Shown here: positions 15,240 to 24,365 of the stretch, piece by piece
Position numbering within the stretch: position 1 is the stretch's first letter
How the letters are laid out: each line of letters begins with the position of its first letter
Translations under genes and position numbers: made by a program
Notes under the pieces: generated by a model
Told to the model about the DNA's origin: nothing
The model's input: only the letters and a program-made list of their open reading frames with translations
The model's database searches: none
Assembly (NCBI GenBank): GCA_039920745.1
Contig: JBDSDD010000087.1
Coordinates: forward strand, 1 to 64,000
Source: Scleromatobacter sp039920745
GTDB lineage: Bacteria > Pseudomonadota > Gammaproteobacteria > Burkholderiales > Burkholderiaceae_C
Reading direction: 5' to 3'
DNA length: 64,000 nt

Positions 15240-16798
15240 CGCGGATCCTTCGGGGCAGAGGACGCGGCGTCCGGCGCATGGGGCGCCGGGTCGCCGAAGC
15301 GGGTCGGGTCGTTGGTGGCGGGCACGCCGTGCGCCGGCAGCAGCGGCTGGAACGCGAGCGGGCGCGGCACCTTGGCGGCGCAGTTCATCTCGACGGCCTG
15401 CGCCGCGGTGTCGGTGGCGGCGTCGATGAAGTGGAACATCGCGTCGCGCATGCAGGCGATGGCCGTGACGTTGTGGCCATTGTTGGCGACGACGACCGAG
15501 CGCGCGGCGGGTCCCAGCGCCTTGGCGACGCGCTCGGCATGGCGCGGCGGCGTCACAGGGTCGAGGCCGCCGGACAGCAGCAGCACCGGCGAGTCGCTGT
15601 GGGGGATCGTGTAGAAGGCGGACGGCACGTCGCCGCGCGGCCAGTGCGCGCAGACGGCGCGGTACAGGCCCTGCGCGCCCTGGTCGTTGGCCGGGCCGGT
15701 GACGGGTGGCAGACGCGGCACGTCCTCGGCGCAGATGACGGAAAAGTGCTGGCCTTCCGACAGGTCGGTGGGCAAGGTGCCGGTGGACGAGGCCAGCGCC
15801 AGCAGCGGGCCGAAGCGGCCCGTCGCGGCCTCCTCGAGCGCGTGCGGCAGCATGGCGCCGAGTGCCGGCGAGTACAACGGCGAATGCACGAGACCGCGCA
15901 GCGCCTCCACCGTCAGCGTCACGTGCAGTGGCTGGCCGGTGACCGGGTCGACGACATCGACTGGCTTTGGCAACGACGCCAGCAGGGCCTGCCAGTGCTG
16001 CGCCAGCGCCGGGTGCGCCTGCGCGCAGGCTTTCTCGGCGGCGCAGTCGCGAAACAGCGCCAGCATCGCGGCTTGGCCGTCGACGTCGACGCTTTCGGGC
16101 AGCGCCATGTCAGGCGGCGCGACGCCGTCGATGACGGTTCGACGCACATGCCGTGGATACGCCCGCAGGTATTCGAGCGCAGCGCGCGTGCCGTAGCTGA
16201 TGCCGATCAGGTCGACCTTGTCGGCGCCCAGCGATGCCCGCACGGCGTCGGCGTCCGCCATCGCGATGGCCGTCGTGTAGAAGCGCAGGTCGCCCCAGGG
16301 CAGCTTCTCGAGATTGGCGCGGCAGGCGTCGAGTGCGGCCAGCTGGCGCGAGCGATCGAGCGCGCGCTGCACGGCCTCGTCTGGTGCCGGCACGTCGCAT
16401 TGCAGCGGCGCACTGTGGCCGGTGCCGCGCTGGTCGATCAGCACGAGGTCGCGGCGTGCGCCCAGGCGCGACGACAGGTGTTCGATGGTGCCGGCCAGGC
16501 CGATGGCGCTCTGGCCCGGCCCGCCGGCGAAGAACAAGATCGGGTCGGGCAGCTTCTGACGTGCCAGCGCAGGGATGACGACGACGTGCAGGTCGATCTG
16601 CGTGCCGTCGGGCCGGGCCGGGTCGAGCGGCCGCTTGAGCACGCCGCACTGCGCGTCGTGGTCGAGCCCGGTCAACCGGCAGGTGTGCAGCGCCAGCGGC
16701 GCCGGTGCGGCTTCGACCGCGAACGCGGCGCCTGCGGTGGCGTTGGCCGCCAGGCAAACGAGGATCGTGCGCGCGAGGCGCGTGACGCGCCCGCTCAC
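15236..16798 (-). CDS. secreted alpha/beta hydrolase, tripeptidyl-aminopeptidase-like
   Basis: 520 residues from GTG 16798; a signal peptide runs to about residue 27 (TAGAAFA). The fold is alpha/beta hydrolase: oxyanion region FFAGGPGQSA, RDLVLIDQRGTGHS, nucleophile elbow GISYGTRA, catalytic Asp in LSGGLDPVTPP and His in NNGHNVTA. The C-terminal part resembles the TAP-like domain of secreted Streptomyces tripeptidyl aminopeptidases, so it probably trims peptides in the periplasm. GTG is chosen because it gives a GTGA overlap with the preceding gene and no ATG lies near the signal peptide. Its stop overlaps the ATPase start. Confidence 0.88.
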   Translation of the reverse strand: MSGRVTRLARTILVCLAANATAGAAFAVEAAPAPLALHTCRLTGLDHDAQCGVLKRPLDPARPDGTQIDLHVVVIPALARQKLPDPILFFAGGPGQSAIGLAGTIEHLSSRLGARRDLVLIDQRGTGHSAPLQCDVPAPDEAVQRALDRSRQLAALDACRANLEKLPWGDLRFYTTAIAMADADAVRASLGADKVDLIGISYGTRAALEYLRAYPRHVRRTVIDGVAPPDMALPESVDVDGQAAMLALFRDCAAEKACAQAHPALAQHWQALLASLPKPVDVVDPVTGQPLHVTLTVEALRGLVHSPLYSPALGAMLPHALEEAATGRFGPLLALASSTGTLPTDLSEGQHFSVICAEDVPRLPPVTGPANDQGAQGLYRAVCAHWPRGDVPSAFYTIPHSDSPVLLLSGGLDPVTPPRHAERVAKALGPAARSVVVANNGHNVTAIACMRDAMFHFIDAATDTAAQAVEMNCAAKVPRPLAFQPLLPAHGVPATNDPTRFGDPAPHAPDAASSAPKDPR

Positions 16799-17175
16799 GC
16801 GCGCGGCGCCCAGGCGGCGACCGTCTGCTTGAGGGTGGGTTGGTTCATGCGCATCAGGTCGGTGGCGCCGCCGATGAACTCGCCGTTGACGAAGATCATC
16901 GGGAACGTCGTCCAGCCGGTCCACATCTTCAGCGGCAAGCGCTTGCGCCACTCGCTCAGGTAGTGGCCGTAGCCGAGGTACTTGTAGGGGATGCCGGCGG
17001 CGTCGAGCCACTTGCGCGCCTGGCGCGGGAACGGGTTCCAGCCCATGCCGACGACGACGATCGCGTTGGCCGCGACCGCCGCCTCCACTTCGGCGATGAC
17101 CGCCTTGCCTTCGTCGGAGATGCGCGCACGGATGGCGGGATTGACGCGGGATTCGTCGAGGATGGCTCTGGTCAC
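16795..17175 (-). CDS. glutaredoxin-like protein without cysteines
   Basis: 126 residues with a glutaredoxin/thioredoxin fold: a beta strand IVVVGMG, helix ARKWLDAAGI, the cis-proline loop TTFPMIFVNGEFIGGATDL and a C-terminal helix. At the place of the active-site CPYC the sequence reads NPFP (residues 47-50), and the whole protein has no cysteine, so it cannot do dithiol or monothiol exchange or bind an iron-sulfur cluster through the usual residue. It may bind glutathione or act as a structural partner. It opens a four-gene overlapping operon with the hydrolase and ABC exporter. Confidence 0.85.
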   Translation of the reverse strand: MTRAILDESRVNPAIRARISDEGKAVIAEVEAAVAANAIVVVGMGWNPFPRQARKWLDAAGIPYKYLGYGHYLSEWRKRLPLKMWTGWTTFPMIFVNGEFIGGATDLMRMNQPTLKQTVAAWAPRA

Positions 17176-17377
17176 GATGGCGTTCCGGCAGTGGTGCGAG
17201 GCCGCCAGCGTATCAGGTCCACGGCGTGCTCCGATGGGCGTTCACCGGCGTCCCACGACGCATCGTCGGATTGCCCCGAGCGCAGTCGGGCCATGCGCGG
17301 ACGAGCGGATTTGGGCATCATGGCGCCTCGTCGGATCGCCACGCCGGCACGCAACCTCTGTCGAAAGGAAACCCGTC

Positions 17378-17986
17378 ATGAAGCTCTACTACAGCCCCGG
17401 CGCCTGCTCGCTGTCGCCTCACATCGTGCTGCGCGAGGCCGGCACCCGGTTCGAACTCGTCAAGGCCGCGTTGAACACGCACACGCTGGCCGACGGCAGC
17501 GACTACTACCAGGTCACCGCCAAGGGCCAGGTGCCGCTGCTCGAGCTCGACGACGGTTCGCGCCTGAGCGAAGGCCCGGTGATCGTGCAGTACATCGCCG
17601 ACCACGCACCCGGCACCGGCCTGGCGCCGGCAGCCGGCACGATGGATCGCTACCGGCTGATGGAGTGGCTCAACTTCATCACCACCGAGTTGCACAAGGG
17701 TTTCTCGCCGCTGTTCAACCCCAAGATGCCGCAGGAGGCCAAGGAGATCTTCGCGACCCGCTTGAAGGACAAGTTCACCTTCGTGGACGCCAAGCTCGAA
17801 GGCAACGACTACCTGATGGGCAAGCAGTTCAGCGTCGCCGACGCCTACCTGTTCACGATGACCCTGTGGGCCGACGGCCGCGGCATCGACCTGGCGGGCC
17901 TCAAGAACCTCGAGGCCTACCGGGCCCGCATGCAGGCGCGTCCCGCGGTGCAGGACGCGATGAAGGCGGAAGGCCTCATCAAGTGA
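17378..17986 (+). CDS. glutathione S-transferase (GstA-like)
   Basis: 202-residue cytosolic enzyme that conjugates glutathione to electrophiles. The N-terminal thioredoxin-like domain starts MKLYYSPGACSLSPHIVLRE, with the catalytic-region Ser/Cys typical of bacterial beta-class GSTs, then KGQVPLLELDDG and LSEGPVIVQYIAD for glutathione binding; the C-terminal helical domain ends in FSVADAYLFTM, the N-capping box. A good ribosome-binding site (GAAAGGA) precedes ATG 17378. Convergent with purT, 9 bases away. Confidence 0.94.
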   Translation: MKLYYSPGACSLSPHIVLREAGTRFELVKAALNTHTLADGSDYYQVTAKGQVPLLELDDGSRLSEGPVIVQYIADHAPGTGLAPAAGTMDRYRLMEWLNFITTELHKGFSPLFNPKMPQEAKEIFATRLKDKFTFVDAKLEGNDYLMGKQFSVADAYLFTMTLWADGRGIDLAGLKNLEAYRARMQARPAVQDAMKAEGLIK

Positions 17987-17995
17987 GGCCGACTT

Positions 17996-19213
17996 TCAGC
18001 TGACGGCCTTCGGCGTGACGTTGCCTGCGGCTTGCTTGGCAAGCACGCGGGCGCGCTCGACGTCCGCGTCGTGCGCCAGCGCCACGCCCATGCGGCGCTT
18101 GACGAAGCTCTCGGGCTTGCCGAATAGGCGCACCTCGGTCTGCGGGACGCGCATCGCGTCGGCCAGGCCGTCGAAGCGCAGCGCCTTGGCGTCGACGCCG
18201 CCGTAGATCACCGCGCTCGCGCCCGGGCTCTTCAGCGACACGTCCACCGGCAGGCCGAGGATGGCGCGCGCGTGCAGCTCGAACTCGTTCTGCCACTGCG
18301 TGATCATCGTCACCATGCCGGTGTCGTGCGGGCGCGGGCTGACCTCGCTGAACCACACGTCCGAGCCCTTGACGAAGAGCTCGACGCCGAACAGGCCCTG
18401 CCCGCCGAGGTCGTCGGTGACGGCCTTGGCGATGCGCTCGGCGCTCGCCAGCGCGGCCGGGTCCATGCGCATCGGCTGCCAGCTTTCCACGTAGTCGCCC
18501 TTGACCTGCACGTGGCCGATCGGCGCGCAGAAGCTGGTCTGCACGGCACCGTCGACGCCGAGGGAGCGCACGGTCAGCAGCGTGATCTCGTAGTCGAAAT
18601 CGATGAAGCCCTCGACGATCACGCGGCCGTGGCTGACGCGGCCGCCGGCCATCGCGTAGTCCCACGCGGTCTTCACGTCGGCCGGGCCGTCGATCTTGCT
18701 CTGGCCCTTGCCGGAACTGCTCATCACCGGCTTGACGATGCACGGGTAGCCGATCTTGCTGTCGATCGCGGCCTGCAACTCCGCGAGCGAATCGCAGAAC
18801 ACGTACGGGCTCGTGGCCAGTCCCAGCGTCTCGGCGGCCAGGCGACGGATGCCTTCGCGGTCCATCGTCAGGCGAGCGGCGCGTGCGGTCGGGATCACGC
18901 GCACGACGCCTTCGTCTTCGAGCTTCTGCAGCTCCGACGTGGCCAGCGCTTCGATCTCGGGCACGACGAGGTCGGGCTTCTCGCGCTCGATCAGCGCGCG
19001 CAGTGCGACCGGATCGCTCATCGTGATCGTGTGCGCGTGGTGGGCCACCTGCTGGCCGGGCGCGTTCTCGTAGCGGTCGACGGCGATCGTCTCGACGCCC
19101 AGGCGTTGCAGCGCAATCAGCACTTCCTTGCCGAGCTCGCCGCTGCCCAGCAGCATCACACGGGTGGCAGCGGGGCTCAGGGGCGTGCCGAGGGTCTTGT
19201 CGTAGGTGGTCAT
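17996..19213 (-). CDS. purT: formate-dependent phosphoribosylglycinamide formyltransferase
   Basis: 405-residue ATP-grasp enzyme that formylates GAR with formate and ATP in purine synthesis, replacing folate-dependent PurN. Seen: MLLGSGELGKEVLIALQRLG near residue 20, VDRYENAPGQQVAH, DLVVPEIEALAT, the ATP-grasp lid KPVMSSSGKGQS, and EVSPRPHDTGMVT. Starts at ATG 19213, 29 bases downstream of the thioredoxin-fold gene, with which it may share a transcript. Confidence 0.96.
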   Translation of the reverse strand: MTTYDKTLGTPLSPAATRVMLLGSGELGKEVLIALQRLGVETIAVDRYENAPGQQVAHHAHTITMSDPVALRALIEREKPDLVVPEIEALATSELQKLEDEGVVRVIPTARAARLTMDREGIRRLAAETLGLATSPYVFCDSLAELQAAIDSKIGYPCIVKPVMSSSGKGQSKIDGPADVKTAWDYAMAGGRVSHGRVIVEGFIDFDYEITLLTVRSLGVDGAVQTSFCAPIGHVQVKGDYVESWQPMRMDPAALASAERIAKAVTDDLGGQGLFGVELFVKGSDVWFSEVSPRPHDTGMVTMITQWQNEFELHARAILGLPVDVSLKSPGASAVIYGGVDAKALRFDGLADAMRVPQTEVRLFGKPESFVKRRMGVALAHDADVERARVLAKQAAGNVTPKAVS

Positions 19214-19242
19214 GGGAGTGTTGGATGCAGAAAGAAAAGAGA

Positions 19243-20841
19243 TCAGGCCTTCGCCGGCGCCTTGAACACGCCGTCGCAGGTGGCGCGCTGCGGGTCGCCG
19301 GCCGGCAGCTTCGCGCAGATGCCCTTCACCTGCGCGCCGAGGTGGTCGAGGACGGCCTGGTGCTTGCCGCTGGCGTTCCATTTCACGAGCTTGGCGCCCA
19401 CGCGCTCCAGCGAGCGGCCGCTGCGCTGGTCGAACGCGTTCGGCTGGCTCGCGGCTTCGTTGAATACGGCCTGTGCGGTGGCCTCGATGCGCTTTGCGTC
19501 GTTGGGCGCCAGGTCCACCAGCGCGCTCAGATAGGAGTTGCCCCACTGCAGTCGCGTGGTCGGGCCCTCGCTCTTGTCGAAGGCCTGCTGGTACCACTGC
19601 AGCGCGTCGGCGGTGCGACCCTGTTTGCGGGCATTGGCGCCCAGCTCGCTCATCAGGTAGTACGGCGAGTGGCTCTTGGGGAGGCTGGACTTGAGCAGCG
19701 TCTCCGATTCCTTCCACATGCCTGCCTCTTCGAGCAATTGGGCGGTGGTCGGGATCACCGCCTGGCGTTCGAATGCGTTTTTCGCTTCGCGATCGGTGGT
19801 GGCAGCGGCGTCGCGCACTTCCTTGACGAGCGCCGGGGGCAGCTTCGGGTGCATCGTTTCCTTGGGCTGGTCGAGACGGGCCAGGTCGACGCGGGCGAAC
19901 AGCGCGCCGAGGCGGTCGCCGCGCGACAGCGTCGCGTCGGCCTGCAGGCGCACGAGCGCGGCGTCGAACGCGGCGACGAGCTTCTGGCGCTCCGGGCCGG
20001 GCTTCGGCTGCATCGCGGTGACGATGTCGGTGGCGCTGTTGGTCAGCACGTCCATGTAGCTGCGGCTGAGCGCCGGGTCGGCCAACACCTGCGTGACGCG
20101 GGCGCGCGTGGCGGCGTCGGGCGACGGCGCGTTCTTCTCGTCGCCGTCGGCGATGGACTTGAGCATCAGGCGCGAGCATGCGGCGGCTTCGGTGCCCGGG
20201 CAGGCGGCGGCCAGCTTGCGCAGCATCGGGCCGCGCTCGCCGGCCGGCACGGCCTGCGCGCCTTCGTCGGTGTCCCACGAGTAGAACGCCAGCAGGCGCC
20301 ACTCGCTGCCCGAGAGCGGCTTGCCGGCACGCGCGTCGGCCAGCACCGTCGCGATCGGGCGGCCGCTGGCCATGCCCAGTTGCAGCAGCTGCATCACCTG
20401 CGCGGCGTCGACTTCGCCCGGCAGGCGCGTCAGCTCCTTGCGGTCGGGGCTGAACAGGATCAACGTCGGGTAGCCGACGACCTTGAACTTCGTGCCCAGC
20501 TTCTGCGCGCCGGGGGCGTCGCCGTCCAGGTGCACGGGGACGAAGCTCTTCGATTGCTCCGCGAAGTCCTGGCGATTGAACAGCGTGGCCTTGAGCTGGT
20601 TGCATGGCGGGCACCACACCGCGCCCCAGTACAGCAGCACCGGCTTGTTCTGTGCCTTGGCGCTGGCGAACGCCTTGTCGATGTCGGTGTCGCTGGTCGC
20701 TTCCTGCCAGGCCACGTTGGTGGACGGCGGGCCGTCGACCGCATGGGCGGCGTTGCCGAAACCGGCCAGCGTCGCGGCGAGCGCGACGGCCAGGGCAGGC
20801 AGCTTCGGGGATCGGGCGGAGGGATGCGACAGTCGGCTCAT
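19243..20841 (-). CDS. secreted thioredoxin-fold protein
   Basis: 532 residues from ATG 20841, preceded by GGAG. A signal peptide runs to about residue 34 (GNAAHA). The thioredoxin domain (residues about 40-150) keeps the redox motif WCPPC (Cys77 and Cys80) in YWGAVWCPPCNQLK and the cis-proline in VVGYPTLILF. The remaining 380 residues are helical and repeat-like (KEVRDAAATTDREAKNAFER, LLEEAGMWKESETLLKS, ALQWYQQAFDKSEG), suggestive of TPR-type packing. The likely job is a periplasmic thiol oxidoreductase with a protein-binding tail. It precedes purT. Confidence 0.85.
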   Translation of the reverse strand: MSRLSHPSARSPKLPALAVALAATLAGFGNAAHAVDGPPSTNVAWQEATSDTDIDKAFASAKAQNKPVLLYWGAVWCPPCNQLKATLFNRQDFAEQSKSFVPVHLDGDAPGAQKLGTKFKVVGYPTLILFSPDRKELTRLPGEVDAAQVMQLLQLGMASGRPIATVLADARAGKPLSGSEWRLLAFYSWDTDEGAQAVPAGERGPMLRKLAAACPGTEAAACSRLMLKSIADGDEKNAPSPDAATRARVTQVLADPALSRSYMDVLTNSATDIVTAMQPKPGPERQKLVAAFDAALVRLQADATLSRGDRLGALFARVDLARLDQPKETMHPKLPPALVKEVRDAAATTDREAKNAFERQAVIPTTAQLLEEAGMWKESETLLKSSLPKSHSPYYLMSELGANARKQGRTADALQWYQQAFDKSEGPTTRLQWGNSYLSALVDLAPNDAKRIEATAQAVFNEAASQPNAFDQRSGRSLERVGAKLVKWNASGKHQAVLDHLGAQVKGICAKLPAGDPQRATCDGVFKAPAKA

Positions 20842-21007
20842 CGAGGAAATCTCCAGGGATACGGATGTGCGGCCCTGGCGCCTCGGACGCCACCGATAAG
20901 AAGCGTCCAGGCACGCGGGCGGGCGGCGCGGGAGGCCCATTGTCCGCGACTGCGTGCGTGCAGGCACGCACGTGCTCATGCGTCCCGCGCGCGAGCGGGG
21001 GCGCCGC

Positions 21008-21754
21008 TCAGTCCGCGCAGGCTGTCGGCGGCTCGTCGCCGGGTTCGCCGAGAACCTGCTGCGTCGACTCCTCGACGGACTCCGGCGTGGCGCGCGCCAG
21101 CGCCATCCAGGTGGCGAACGGCAGCCGCAGCGCGCGCCGCGGCGCCGGGCGCAGCACGTCGAGCACGCCGTCGCGCTCCACCATCACGCCGTAGTCCTCG
21201 GGCACGTCGTCGGCGTCGCCGATGCCTTGTGCGAGCACGTACCAGCATTCGCGGCCCATCTGGCGGTAGGCCTCGCCCTTGGCCGGCTTGCGCAGGTCGC
21301 CCAGCAGGTCGGCACGGCGCACCTTGATTTCGTGGACGATGGGGTCGAGGTAGTCTTCGACGGTGGTGTTGCGCACCGAGAAGAGGTCGGGCTTGGCGAC
21401 CGTCCACTGGCCGGTGCCGATCGCGTCGTCGCCGACGCGCACGCGCAGCGACAGCCCGCGCCAGGCGATGCGCCCCGCGCGCTGCATGGCGACGGCCACG
21501 CGGCCGATCAGGGCCTCGTGCGCGTCCCGCACGGCGCGGTTGCGGGCGAGCGTGGCGGCCAGCACCGCGACGCCGACGTCGGTGACGCGCAGCGTCTCAC
21601 GGCCGTGGCCGTCACGCAGCCGCTCTACCCAGCCGGCGGCCAGCAGCTCCACCTCGAGCAGGTCCTGGCTGGGCCAGCCGGCCGAGCGCCAGATCGCGCG
21701 CAGGCGGCGGCGGTGCACTTCGGTGAGAGACAACGTCGGGGTCACTATGAGCAT
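21008..21754 (-). CDS. uncharacterised protein with MmcB-like nuclease features
   Basis: 248 residues. The N-terminal 80 residues look like a winged helix (EVELLAAGWVERLRDGHGRETLRVTD followed by a long helix). Residues about 135-190 contain KPDLFSVRN and then DPIVHEIKVRRADLLGDLRK, which recalls the PD-(D/E)xK core of MmcB-type proteins (D, then ExK, then an Arg/Asp helix), followed by CWYVLA. Nuclease activity is an inference from this pattern. ATG 21754 is used; a TTG one codon earlier is also open. Divergent from the DJ-1 family gene across 81 bases. Confidence 0.65.
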   Translation of the reverse strand: MLIVTPTLSLTEVHRRRLRAIWRSAGWPSQDLLEVELLAAGWVERLRDGHGRETLRVTDVGVAVLAATLARNRAVRDAHEALIGRVAVAMQRAGRIAWRGLSLRVRVGDDAIGTGQWTVAKPDLFSVRNTTVEDYLDPIVHEIKVRRADLLGDLRKPAKGEAYRQMGRECWYVLAQGIGDADDVPEDYGVMVERDGVLDVLRPAPRRALRLPFATWMALARATPESVEESTQQVLGEPGDEPPTACAD

Positions 21755-21835
21755 CAAGAAAGTATCCGATTACTACCCGCTCATGGCGTGAGCTTCGAAC
21801 AATGGGCCGTCAGTTCAACCCACCAGGAGACAGCC

Positions 21836-22414
21836 ATGGCCAAGAAGATTCTGATGATCTGCGGCGATTTCGGCGAGGACTACGAGACGATGGTGCCGTT
21901 CCAGGCGCTGCTCGCCGTGGGCCACGTCGTGCACGCGATCGCCCCCGACAAGAAGGCCGGTGACTACGTGACCCTGGCCATCCACGACTTCGACGGCTTC
22001 CAGACCTACAGCGAGAAGCCGGGCCACCGCTTCACCCTCAACGCCAGCTTCGCCGACACCCGCGCCGAGAGCTACGACGCCCTCGTCGTGCCCGGCGGCC
22101 GCGCGCCCGAATACCTGCGCATGAATTCGCAGGTGGTGGCCATGACGAAGCACTTCCTGGCGGCCAACAAGCCCGTCGCCGCGATCTGCCACGGCGCGCA
22201 GCTGCTGGCGGCCACCGGCCTGATCAAGGGCCGCAAGGTCTCGGCCTACCCGGCCTGCCAGGTCGAGGTGGAGCTGGCCGGCGCCGAGTACATGGGCATC
22301 GCGGTCGATCAGGCCGTCACCGACGGCAACCTCGTGACGGCACCCGCGTGGCCGGCGCATCCGGCCTGGATCTCGCAGTTCCTGGCGGTGCTCGGCACGC
22401 GGATCACCTTGTAA
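21836..22414 (+). CDS. DJ-1/PfpI family protein
   Basis: 192-residue cytoplasmic protein of the class I glutamine amidotransferase-like fold. The nucleophile elbow is AICHGAQLL with Cys near residue 121; the partner glutamate is in GDFGEDYE near residue 15, and DALVVPGGRAPEYLR is the family signature. Members act as glyoxalase/deglycase-type or stress-related proteins; which applies here is not decidable. AGGAGA precedes ATG 21836. Confidence 0.9.
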   Translation: MAKKILMICGDFGEDYETMVPFQALLAVGHVVHAIAPDKKAGDYVTLAIHDFDGFQTYSEKPGHRFTLNASFADTRAESYDALVVPGGRAPEYLRMNSQVVAMTKHFLAANKPVAAICHGAQLLAATGLIKGRKVSAYPACQVEVELAGAEYMGIAVDQAVTDGNLVTAPAWPAHPAWISQFLAVLGTRITL

Positions 22415-22540
22415 AGCGTCGGGTTCGCCGCTGGCGAGCCTGCGCCGTCGGGCGTACATTGGTCGGCAGACGTCGCACGTTGCGGCGCCTCCCCGGAGAG
22501 CCGCACGCGCCACGATGCGGCCTGGCCAAAGGAGACATGC

Positions 22541-22975
22541 ATGTGTGAAATCTTCATCAGCGCCGATCCTGCGAGCTACGAAAGCCGCACCCGTTCCGTT
22601 CGCCTGCACGGCGTCGTCACGAGCATCCGGCTGGAGCATCTCTACTGGGAGGTGCTCGAGGAGATCGCGCGCCGCGACGGCATGAGCGTCGTCCACCTCA
22701 TCGAGAAGCTGTACGACGAGCTGGTGACGGCGCGCGGCGGCGTCGGCAACTTCACGTCCTTCCTGCGCGTCAGCGCGCTGCGTTACGAGGCGCTGGTGGC
22801 GCAAGGCCGCATCCCGGCCGACACCAGCATCCCGATCCGCTCGCTCGACGCCAGCGCCGTGCTGCACGAGCTGCCCAAGGGCTGGAGCATCCAGCCGGCG
22901 CCACCGGCCGCCAACGCCGACAACCCCTCGCCAGGCCGCGCACTGCAGCGCGCCCTCACGCGCCTGCCGCACTGA
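22541..22975 (+). CDS. ribbon-helix-helix domain protein
   Basis: 144 residues. Residues about 15-75 (RSVRLHGVVTSIRLEHLYWE followed by VLEEIARRDGMSVVHLIEKLYDEL) match the RHH_4 ribbon-helix-helix family: a strand that would contact DNA followed by two helices. The N-terminus MCEIFISADPASYE and the proline-rich tail are typical of proteobacterial members, whose role is mostly unknown. AAGGAGA precedes the ATG. Convergent with the LysR-type gene, 20 bases away. Confidence 0.85.
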   Translation: MCEIFISADPASYESRTRSVRLHGVVTSIRLEHLYWEVLEEIARRDGMSVVHLIEKLYDELVTARGGVGNFTSFLRVSALRYEALVAQGRIPADTSIPIRSLDASAVLHELPKGWSIQPAPPAANADNPSPGRALQRALTRLPH

Positions 22976-22995
22976 GCGGCAGCGCAAGCGGCGCG

Positions 22996-24048
22996 TCAGT
23001 CGACGCGCAAGCGCCCAGGCGATGCATCGATCGCCGGTGCGGATGCGTCCAGCGCCTCCGAGCACACGCTCATCGACCTCGACAGCATGTCGATGAAGGC
23101 GCGCGTCTTCGCGGGCATCAAGCGGCGGCCGGGGAACACGGCCCAGCATTCGGCGTCCGGCAGGCACCAGTGCGGCAGGATGCGCTGCAGCTCGCCGCGG
23201 GCCAGGTAGGGCTCGGCGAAGAAGTCGGCCACGGCCACCACGCCGGCACCGCTGCGCGCCAGGCGGATCAGCACGTCGGGCGAATTGGCGCGCACGTGCT
23301 GCTGCGGCAGGACGCTGCGGGCGACGGGCTCCACCGCGACGCGTCGTGGCCTGGCCGACGGCGTTGGCGCGACGCCTGGACGGGCCGGATCCCGGGCTGC
23401 CAGCGCCCAGGCGATTGCGTCGCCCGAGCGTGACAGCAGCATCAGGCCCGGCATCGTGCGCAAGGCGTCCGGCGTCAGCGGCTCGCCGTGCGCGCGCAGC
23501 AGCGACGGCGCGGCATACAGGCCGGTGGTGAAGACAGCCAGGCGGCGTGCGGCCAGCTGCGTGTCGTCAGGGAGTGCGCCCATGCGGATCGCGAGGTCGA
23601 AGTTCTCGCCGATCAGGTCCACGCGACGTGGCGACAAGTCCAGCTCCAGCGCCACCTCCGGAAAATCGCGGATGAACCCGGCCAAGGGCTGTTCCAGCGC
23701 GGTGCTGGCGAAGTCGCCGGGCATCGACACGCGCAGCCGTCCGCTCGGGCGCGCCTGGCGCGACAGCGCGAACGCGAGCGCGGCGTCCACCTCGTCCGAC
23801 AGCGCGCGGGCGTGGTCGAGCACGCCCTGGCCGAAGTCGGTGATGACCAGCTTGCGGGTGGTGCGTTGCAGCAGCCGCTCGCCCAGGCGCTTTTCCAGGG
23901 CGGCGATGCGGCGCGACACCGTCGACTTGGGCAGCTGCACGCGCTCGGCCGCGCGGCTGAAGCTACCGGACTCGGCCACGCGGGCGAACAGGAGGAGGTC
24001 GTCGGCATCGGGGCTCACCCGAACCTCCGGGCCATCGGCGACTTGCAT
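22996..24048 (-). CDS. LysR family transcriptional regulator
   Basis: 350 residues from ATG 24048. The winged helix-turn-helix covers residues about 12-70 (DLLLFARVAESGSFSRAAER followed by VQLPKSTVSRRIAALEKRLG), and the LysR substrate-binding domain follows (LRVSMPGDFASTALEQ, IRMGALPDDTQLAARRL). The sequence is closest in style to the AaeR/DmlR-type group with VxLPKSTVSRRIxxLE. Divergent from the azoreductase-pirin operon across 317 bases that contain two inverted repeats, so it probably controls that operon. An ATG at 24177 would add an unstructured 43-residue lead and is less likely. Confidence 0.88.
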   Translation of the reverse strand: MQVADGPEVRVSPDADDLLLFARVAESGSFSRAAERVQLPKSTVSRRIAALEKRLGERLLQRTTRKLVITDFGQGVLDHARALSDEVDAALAFALSRQARPSGRLRVSMPGDFASTALEQPLAGFIRDFPEVALELDLSPRRVDLIGENFDLAIRMGALPDDTQLAARRLAVFTTGLYAAPSLLRAHGEPLTPDALRTMPGLMLLSRSGDAIAWALAARDPARPGVAPTPSARPRRVAVEPVARSVLPQQHVRANSPDVLIRLARSGAGVVAVADFFAEPYLARGELQRILPHWCLPDAECWAVFPGRRLMPAKTRAFIDMLSRSMSVCSEALDASAPAIDASPGRLRVD

Positions 24049-24365
24049 CGGCGGCTGGACAGCAGGACGCCGCAAGGCAGCAACAGCGGTTGATCGATCA
24101 TGGGCATCGGGCGCTGGCACGTGGCGCGCAGGCTTCGGAGCCGTAGTGTGCGTCATGCCCTCGTCCAAGCGCCGCATCCGGGGGATTCAGGCGCTCGGGC
24201 GCTGTCAATTCTGACACTTGGATCGGAGCCACCACGGCTGCCGTCGATTGTCCCACTGGCGGAACAATGAAGTGCATTCCGTAGGCTTCCGGCGCGCAAG
24301 CAGTATCAATACAGTTCAACAAACGGAATCCCCGTTTCGAACCACCCCTGACACCGGAGCCCCTC
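24049..24365. promoter_or_regulatory. divergent control region between LysR gene and azoR, with two inverted repeats
   Basis: Two dyads fit LysR-type boxes. TGTCAATTCTGACA (24203-24216) has perfect 5-base arms. ATTGTCCC at 24247-24254 is matched by GGAACAAT at 24261-24268 with one mismatch, centred about 108 bases before the azoR start; it has the T-N11-A spacing favoured by LysR regulators. I cannot assign -35 and -10 hexamers with confidence. Confidence 0.5.
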
